A DNA stretch of 64,000 nt. Origin: Clostridium sp. OM02-18AC (GTDB taxonomy: Bacteria > Bacillota > Clostridia > Lachnospirales > Lachnospiraceae). Every line of letters begins with the position of its first letter. Within the stretch, counting starts at the first letter, position 1. The translations under genes were made by a program, and so were the position numbers. Below the pieces are notes generated by a model. That model was given only the letters and a program-made list of their open reading frames with translations, was not told the origin of the DNA and did not search any database. Shown one piece after another: positions 59,282 to 64,000 of the stretch. The stretch lies in NCBI RefSeq assembly GCF_003481825.1, contig NZ_QULW01000021.1, forward strand, positions 1 through 64,000, given 5' to 3'.

Positions 59282-61057
59282 TTAAACACCTGGACCGGCT
59301 TCTTCTGGCTGACCAACTGCGTTCTGACCCGGTGCTTCCAGGGCTGCATTCGTTTCTGCGGCAGTTGGTGCATTGGATGAAACAGGACCATTTGATGAAT
59401 TTCCAGGAGCATTCGATGTACCAGGTCCTGTCATTTCATGATCTGGCGCAGTTGATTCCGATGATCCCGGACGATCCTGCGGTGCACTGATCACACCAGA
59501 GGAGGTTTCCGGTTCTTCCTGGGATTTTGTTTCTGTGTTTCCTGTTGCTTCCATGGTCTCTTCTGCAGATTCTGAACTCTCCTCGATCCCTGCTGTACTG
59601 CTCTCTTCCACTGCAGGCTCTGTCTGGACCGGCGCTGCAGCAGGCTGCTCAGATTTTCCACCAGTCTGTCCACCGCCGCTGTTGCCCTCTGCGCCGATGT
59701 TCTTGCCGGATTCGGTATCTTTACCAGGATCTCCAAGACCGGTTTTTTGGGCAATATAGCTGCTGATCTCCTGCACAGACTGCGGCGCTGCATAGGAGGT
59801 ATCATCAAATAAGAATGCATGAAGCTGGACAACGTTGCTTTCCAGTGTGGTCGGGATGACACAGGATTTCTTTCCGATCTTCGTTTCCTGATGCGAAAAA
59901 GGGAAACCGGAGGTCTGGCCGATGTAGTATTTTTTGGCACCTTTTGCAAGGGTAAGAACATCATTGACGCCGATGCTGGTAGAAATCTGAGGATAAACTG
60001 CCCCAACCAGTGTCTTTAAGGTCTTAAATCCAGAAGATTTTGCCTTTTCCATCGTCTGACCCAGCACTTTCCGCTGACGTTCCGTCCGGTTAAAGTCTGT
60101 ATCCATCAGACGCAGTCTCGCATAAGCAACTGCCTGGACACCATCTAAGTGGTTCATACCGCTATGTTCCAGCTGGTAGGATCCTACGCCGGTGGAGTTT
60201 ACGGTTTCTGTGATAAAGGAATTGATATAGGCAAATTCTTTGTCGGTGATTTCGATATCAACACCGCCAAGTACGTTGATGGCGTCGACAACTGCCTTCC
60301 AGTTAAAGGTTGCATAATCATCGATCCGGATGTTTAAATTGTTTTCCAATGCCTGAACCGCCTGCTCGTGTCCGCCGAGAAAATAAGCTTCATTGATCTT
60401 GTCGTATTTTTCTTCTTTGTTGGAAATGCGCAGGTAGCTGTCACGGAAAACAGATACCAGTCTGATCTCACCGGTCTTTTTGTTGATGCTTGCCAGCATT
60501 TCTACATCAGACAGCGCCCCTTTTCCAAGATTTCCATCGCGGGAGTCTACTCCGAATACTGCAATCGTCCAGTATCCATTATCACGGAAATGATGATAGA
60601 GAGAAAGACCGGCGACAAGGATAACAACCAGGAAAAGGATTTTTCCCATTTCTTTCTTTTTTCTGCGTTTTTTATGCGGTCTTTCGTAAGCAGAACGATC
60701 CTGTCTCATACGGTTCTGTTGACTCCTCCTTTCTGCTGCATTCCGGTTCTTTGGATATGGATTTCCCATTTCGCTTTGTTCGATGGTGCGGTCCAGTTCT
60801 CTTTGCAGTGCATTTTCATAGGTGTCATAATCCTCCAGATCCAGTTCTTCAATCTGGTCCGGACGTAAGTCCTCCTCTTCTTCGACTGGATCATAATGTG
60901 CTGTTCTTGCTGTATTTCGTGCGTAACCGGTTATTCCAGGATCCGAACTATGCCGTCTGGAACCGGAAGCTTGGGCAGTTCCCTGTTTTTTTCGTTGCTG
61001 TCTGGCACGCATGCGGTCCAGCTCGTCGCCTTCAAAGGCATCGTCTCTGTAATTCAA
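59282..61057 (-). CDS. LytR-CpsA-Psr (LCP) family cell-wall glycopolymer ligase
   Basis: A 591-residue membrane-anchored protein. A long charged cytoplasmic region (about 1-137) ends in KKRRKKK, followed by one helix (ILFLVVILVAGLSLYHHF). The extracellular LCP domain has GVDSR, SVFRDSYLRI, KINEAY, AVVDAINVLGGVDIEI, VAYARLRLMDTDFNRTERQRKVL; the Arg and Asp residues that hold the polyprenyl phosphate are present. A disordered Ser/Glu/Pro tail (about 430-591) follows. Such proteins attach teichoic acid or capsule polymers to peptidoglycan. It begins with TTG at 61057 after GGGAGGAGG, which may lower its level. It follows the NlpC/P60 gene by 46 bases on the same strand. Confidence 0.93.
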   Translation of the reverse strand: MNYRDDAFEGDELDRMRARQQRKKQGTAQASGSRRHSSDPGITGYARNTARTAHYDPVEEEEDLRPDQIEELDLEDYDTYENALQRELDRTIEQSEMGNPYPKNRNAAERRSQQNRMRQDRSAYERPHKKRRKKKEMGKILFLVVILVAGLSLYHHFRDNGYWTIAVFGVDSRDGNLGKGALSDVEMLASINKKTGEIRLVSVFRDSYLRISNKEEKYDKINEAYFLGGHEQAVQALENNLNIRIDDYATFNWKAVVDAINVLGGVDIEITDKEFAYINSFITETVNSTGVGSYQLEHSGMNHLDGVQAVAYARLRLMDTDFNRTERQRKVLGQTMEKAKSSGFKTLKTLVGAVYPQISTSIGVNDVLTLAKGAKKYYIGQTSGFPFSHQETKIGKKSCVIPTTLESNVVQLHAFLFDDTSYAAPQSVQEISSYIAQKTGLGDPGKDTESGKNIGAEGNSGGGQTGGKSEQPAAAPVQTEPAVEESSTAGIEESSESAEETMEATGNTETKSQEEPETSSGVISAPQDRPGSSESTAPDHEMTGPGTSNAPGNSSNGPVSSNAPTAAETNAALEAPGQNAVGQPEEAGPGV

Positions 61058-61103
61058 AGTTCCTCCTCCCTGATCTCATTCAGGATCTGTAAAATGTTTG
61101 ATT

Positions 61104-63083
61104 TTAATCAATCAGTCTTCGGTAATATGACCATCCAGCGTCTCTGGTTCCGACGGTGGCATTGTTGATAGAACCGCTGGTTTCATGGACGCAGCGGACT
61201 TTTCCATCGGAAGTCCAGCCAAGAAACATGACAACATGGGCATCTGCTCCGGTGCGGATCAAAAGGTCGCCCGGCTGTAAGTCTTCCCGGCTGATCCGTG
61301 TTCCAAGGGCAGCCAGGCCACTGGTACTTTCATAAGGCAGATGGTTCCCTGTCACGGACCAGTATACCCAGCTGATCCAGCCGGAGCAATCCAGACCCTT
61401 TAGGGTACGGCCATCTACGTCTGGAGAGACCAGCGTACCGAAATGATTTCCATCGTAGTTTTTGGCAGATGGTTTTCCGCCCCAATAATAAGGTACCTTA
61501 CCGACGGAATTCAATGCAAACCGCAAAAGTTCTTTTCTGGTCTCGGAAATGTCCGCTGGCAACCCATCCAGATATTCTTCAATTTCCGAAGCGGTCAGCG
61601 GTGTCCCGGTAGAAATAGAAGATACGCTCAGTCCATATTTCTGGTACCAGTCTTCGGATGCAAGTGCAATCGCAGCCTGCCGGTTCTCTTCTGTCCAGCC
61701 CTGCCAGCCGCCTTCTGTGAATTTGCTTTCGTCATTTCCGGCTGTATCCAGTGAAAAAAGGCTGGCGCTTTCCGTCAATCCACCAATCTTCATGGTAACG
61801 GTCAGGTCGACATGTCCAGGGCAGCTCAGCGTGGCCGGGCCTGTCCCGGATGCGGCTGGTGTTTCGGCATTTGAAACCGATGCTTCTGAATCCTGTCCAG
61901 ATGTTGCATGCCCGGATGATTCCGATGATGTTTCCTCCGTAACGGCAATGGACTGTCCACCTTCGGATGCCTGTATGGAGACTGCCTGTTCGGCATCGGA
62001 TGGAGATGCAGTCTTTTCCTGTGCCGCATAGGAAGAAGACGCCTGGGATGCATTCGCTGCCCTGGTTGGTGCCGTGATCACACCGCTGGTGGATTCCGGT
62101 ATGGTTTCTGTTTCCCTGGTTTCAGCAGCAATGCTTTCCGCATTGCTTGATTCCTGTGCCTTTTTTTCGGCTGTGGCAGCTCCGGCTGTAATCACGCCAT
62201 GCGCATTGGGTGCTGTTGTTTTATCTTCGGAAGAACTTGTTTCTGATTCTGTATGTTCTCCGGCTGTTTCATAAGGAAGTTCCAGATCATCCTGTTCTTT
62301 TTCGGCTTCTGCTTCTTCCAACAATGCCTTTTTCTCCAGCTCTTCCGCAGATTTTCCAACACAGCCGGAACAGTAATATACATCACTGATGGACATAGTA
62401 TAGGAATGTGCAGCTTCCCACAGTGCTTTTGCATAGGAAAGAAAGGCGGCGCTGTCTTCCGGATTATGATAATAGGTATAGACGTTGGCCATAGCCATGA
62501 TCTGTGGAACATCGGAATAAGGAGAAATCGTATGACCCTCTCCATCCACTGCCTGGATCCGCACATTGCGGAAACTGCCGATGGTCCAGGTAGATGGATC
62601 TTCTTTTTTATGCTGCGAATCTTCCGGATTATATTTGCCAAGGATCCGTTCCCTGGGAAGTCCAAGCTTCGCTGCCATATCAGCCGGTGTGACATCGGAA
62701 TAACTGTAGAGGGCGCTGGACCAGTTTGCGTCACGCGTCATCAGTTCGTGGAATACCTGTCCGGCAAGACTTTTGGTGATATCGGTGGTGTCTTCCCCTT
62801 CTGGAAAGTAGTGAGCCAGATTTAACTCATCCAGAGTGGGAATCCAGACGGTCTCGGTTTCGGTCTCTGGTGTTGCAGCTAAAGATGCTGCAGCAGTCGT
62901 TTCTTCCTCCGTTTCCTGTTCGGTGGGCATCTCGTCCACGGCTGGATGATATAGAAAAGAAATACCAATGCTTCCGGCACCAAGAACCAGCGCCATACCG
63001 GCGGCGGCCCATTTGTTTTTATAGCGGATCATGGAATCCATCAGAAGTTTCCCGATCTGCTCAGAATGTAAATGTCGTTTCAT
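61104..63083 (-). CDS. NlpC/P60-family cell-wall peptidase with long disordered region
   Basis: About 659 residues. After a short cytoplasmic part comes one helix (AAAGMALVLGAGSIGISFLY), then an extracellular domain (about 80-250), a Ser/Glu/Thr-rich disordered stretch (about 255-430) and a C-terminal NlpC/P60-like domain: VPYYWGGKP, Cys in GLDCSGWISWVYW, His in DAHVVMFLG and VHET. It should cut peptide stems in peptidoglycan. ATG 63083 is chosen because a -10-like TAAAAT lies next to 63128, but 63113 and 63128 are possible and none has a strong ribosome binding site. Confidence 0.88.
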   Translation of the reverse strand: MKRHLHSEQIGKLLMDSMIRYKNKWAAAGMALVLGAGSIGISFLYHPAVDEMPTEQETEEETTAAASLAATPETETETVWIPTLDELNLAHYFPEGEDTTDITKSLAGQVFHELMTRDANWSSALYSYSDVTPADMAAKLGLPRERILGKYNPEDSQHKKEDPSTWTIGSFRNVRIQAVDGEGHTISPYSDVPQIMAMANVYTYYHNPEDSAAFLSYAKALWEAAHSYTMSISDVYYCSGCVGKSAEELEKKALLEEAEAEKEQDDLELPYETAGEHTESETSSSEDKTTAPNAHGVITAGAATAEKKAQESSNAESIAAETRETETIPESTSGVITAPTRAANASQASSSYAAQEKTASPSDAEQAVSIQASEGGQSIAVTEETSSESSGHATSGQDSEASVSNAETPAASGTGPATLSCPGHVDLTVTMKIGGLTESASLFSLDTAGNDESKFTEGGWQGWTEENRQAAIALASEDWYQKYGLSVSSISTGTPLTASEIEEYLDGLPADISETRKELLRFALNSVGKVPYYWGGKPSAKNYDGNHFGTLVSPDVDGRTLKGLDCSGWISWVYWSVTGNHLPYESTSGLAALGTRISREDLQPGDLLIRTGADAHVVMFLGWTSDGKVRCVHETSGSINNATVGTRDAGWSYYRRLID

Positions 63084-63200
63084 GTTTATGATCTCGTTTT
63101 TCTTTGGTTTCATATAATAATACAACATCGTATTTTAACACAGAAGTTTTCGGAAATACAGAGTGGAAACTTTAATATTTCATGAAGAAACGGTATTTCG

Positions 63201-63229
63201 TTGACGAAAATACCATTCTGGTCTATAAT
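63201..63229 (+). promoter_or_regulatory. glmS promoter
   Basis: TTGACG (63201-63206), a 17-base spacer and TATAAT (63224-63229) lie upstream of the ribozyme. Confidence 0.9.
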
Positions 63230-63261
63230 AGACGCGATTTCGTTTTGAGGAGGAACGACAA

Positions 63262-63455
63262 TCCAATAGCAAAGCTAAGCGCCATGCACCTGAACGCCGC
63301 ACGTGAAAGCCTTAGGCATAAGGCTGGCTGGCAGGTTAACGAGGTGGAGAGATAATCGAACATTCGGCGGGTACTCTCCCATGCTTCTCCGGGCGTGTGT
63401 ATTCTGTGAAATATGCGGGCAACTGCAAAACAAACACAGGATAACCGGAGGGTCT
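63262..63455 (+). ncRNA. glmS ribozyme (glucosamine-6-phosphate activated)
   Basis: Conserved core segments are present: AAGCGCC with the cleavage site expected between 63278 and 63279, TGAAC, ACGAGGTGGAGAGATAATCGAA, ATTCGGCGGGTACTCTCCC, then a P4-type stem TCTCCGG...CCGGAG. The RNA cuts itself when glucosamine-6-phosphate binds, which lowers glmS mRNA. The 63084-63567 gap otherwise contains only the promoter and a short spacer before glmS. Exact ends are approximate. Confidence 0.93.
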
Positions 63456-63567
63456 TCTTTTTGTACGCATTTTTCCGAAACGATCCGAATCGTGTATGGA
63501 ATCCGTGAAAAAGAAACCATTTATTTTGGCACCATGACAACAGAACAGAAAGGAATTTTTTGATATT

Positions 63568-64000
63568 ATGTGTGGAATTATTGGATATTCAGGACCTTTA
63601 GACGCAGCAAAGATCCTCTTAGACGGGCTCAGCGGTCTGGAATACCGCGGTTATGACAGCGCCGGAATCGGACTCTGTATGGAGGATACCAGCATCTGTA
63701 TCGCAAAAAAGGTCGGAAAAGTGAAAAATTTGCGGGAGTACTGCAAAGAACATGTGCATGGAACCGCTCACAGCGGAATCGGTCATACCCGCTGGGCTAC
63801 CCATGGCGGAGTAACCGATGCAAATGCGCACCCACATCGTGCAGGCAAGGTAACTTTGATCCACAATGGAATTATTGAAAATTACCATGAACTGACCGAA
63901 CGCTTCCATCTGGATGACAAGCTTGTTTCCCAGACAGACAGTGAAGTGGCTGCACGCGTGCTCGACGCCCTTTACGATGGAGATCCGCTTCTGGCAATCC
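63568..64000 (+). CDS. glmS: Glutamine-fructose-6-phosphate aminotransferase GlmS (partial, cut by window end)
   Basis: The first 144 residues of GlmS are visible: Cys1 nucleophile after Met (MCGIIGY), GLEYRGYDSAGIG, HTRWATHGG, NAHPH, LIHNGIIENYHEL and the SQTDSEV motif of the class II glutaminase domain. The sugar isomerase domains lie beyond the window. It makes glucosamine-6-phosphate for peptidoglycan and is controlled by the ribozyme in its leader. AAAGGA lies upstream of the ATG. Confidence 0.97.
   Translation, partial: MCGIIGYSGPLDAAKILLDGLSGLEYRGYDSAGIGLCMEDTSICIAKKVGKVKNLREYCKEHVHGTAHSGIGHTRWATHGGVTDANAHPHRAGKVTLIHNGIIENYHELTERFHLDDKLVSQTDSEVAARVLDALYDGDPLLAI

Noticed and set aside
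63303..63563. 86-codon forward frame before glmS
   Set aside because: It lies across the glmS ribozyme core and has no start signals.

Overview
The window looks like a chromosomal segment of an anaerobic Firmicute, most likely a Lachnospiraceae-type gut Clostridium. The evidence is the tig-clpP-clpX-lon-engB order, a LexA that recognises CAAAC-N4-GTTCG sites, strong AGGAGG ribosome binding sites, TTGACA-17-TATAAT promoters, many Gram-positive lipoproteins, TPP riboswitches and a glmS ribozyme. No genus is claimed. I see no tRNA, rRNA, CRISPR array, transposase or prophage block.

Layout. Positions 1-3800 are accessory-like: an orphan prepilin, a HAD 5'-nucleotidase-like gene, a REC-degenerate GGDEF-EAL response regulator, and a broken histidine-kinase receiver tail. 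A DUF362 protein and an isolated glycyl-radical domain follow. Positions 5290-9900 hold a TPP-riboswitch operon, thiD-tenA-thiZ-thiX-thiY, for pyrimidine (HMP) salvage. A CYTH phosphatase-like gene faces it. Positions 10.5-14.9 kb carry a two-gene module: an extracellular binding lipoprotein and a membrane GGDEF-EAL enzyme. Positions 15.0-22.1 kb are housekeeping (trigger factor, ClpP, ClpX, Lon, EngB, methylglyoxal synthase). Next come a membrane dipeptidase, citX-citG, a TrpXYZ-like ABC transporter, a cytidylate-kinase-like gene, a lipoprotein, divergent lexA/yneA sharing three SOS boxes, an rRNA methyltransferase and a MATE pump.

Positions 33.2-35.8 kb are a second TPP-riboswitch operon, thiW-thiM-thiE, for thiazole salvage. 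Together the two operons can assemble thiamine phosphate from imported HMP and thiazole precursors. No de novo gene (thiC, thiG, thiS) is in the window. A reverse-strand block follows: ttcA-like, a Xer-type recombinase, cbiL and an ABC-2 exporter. Then comes a 1442-residue surface protein with cell-wall-binding repeats and three C-terminal beta modules.

Positions 44.6-52.0 kb form a LacI-type regulator plus a nucleoside operon (MTA phosphorylase family, HAD phosphatase, BMP-type ABC importer), with matching operator or cre-like palindromes at both promoters. On the reverse strand, 52.3-58.3 kb is a TetR-AbgT-S9 peptidase-amidohydrolase cluster with a perfect palindrome next to its -10 box. 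The window ends with a small DUF2798-like membrane protein behind a possible attenuator, two cell-envelope genes (LCP family and NlpC/P60), and glmS under its self-cleaving ribozyme, cut by the window edge.

Most notable points: the binding-protein/c-di-GMP enzyme pair; the orphan glycyl-radical domain; the triple LexA box spaced about 36 bp; the out-of-frame thiW/thiM overlap; the possible attenuator leader at 58984-59134; and the shared operator in the nucleoside regulon.
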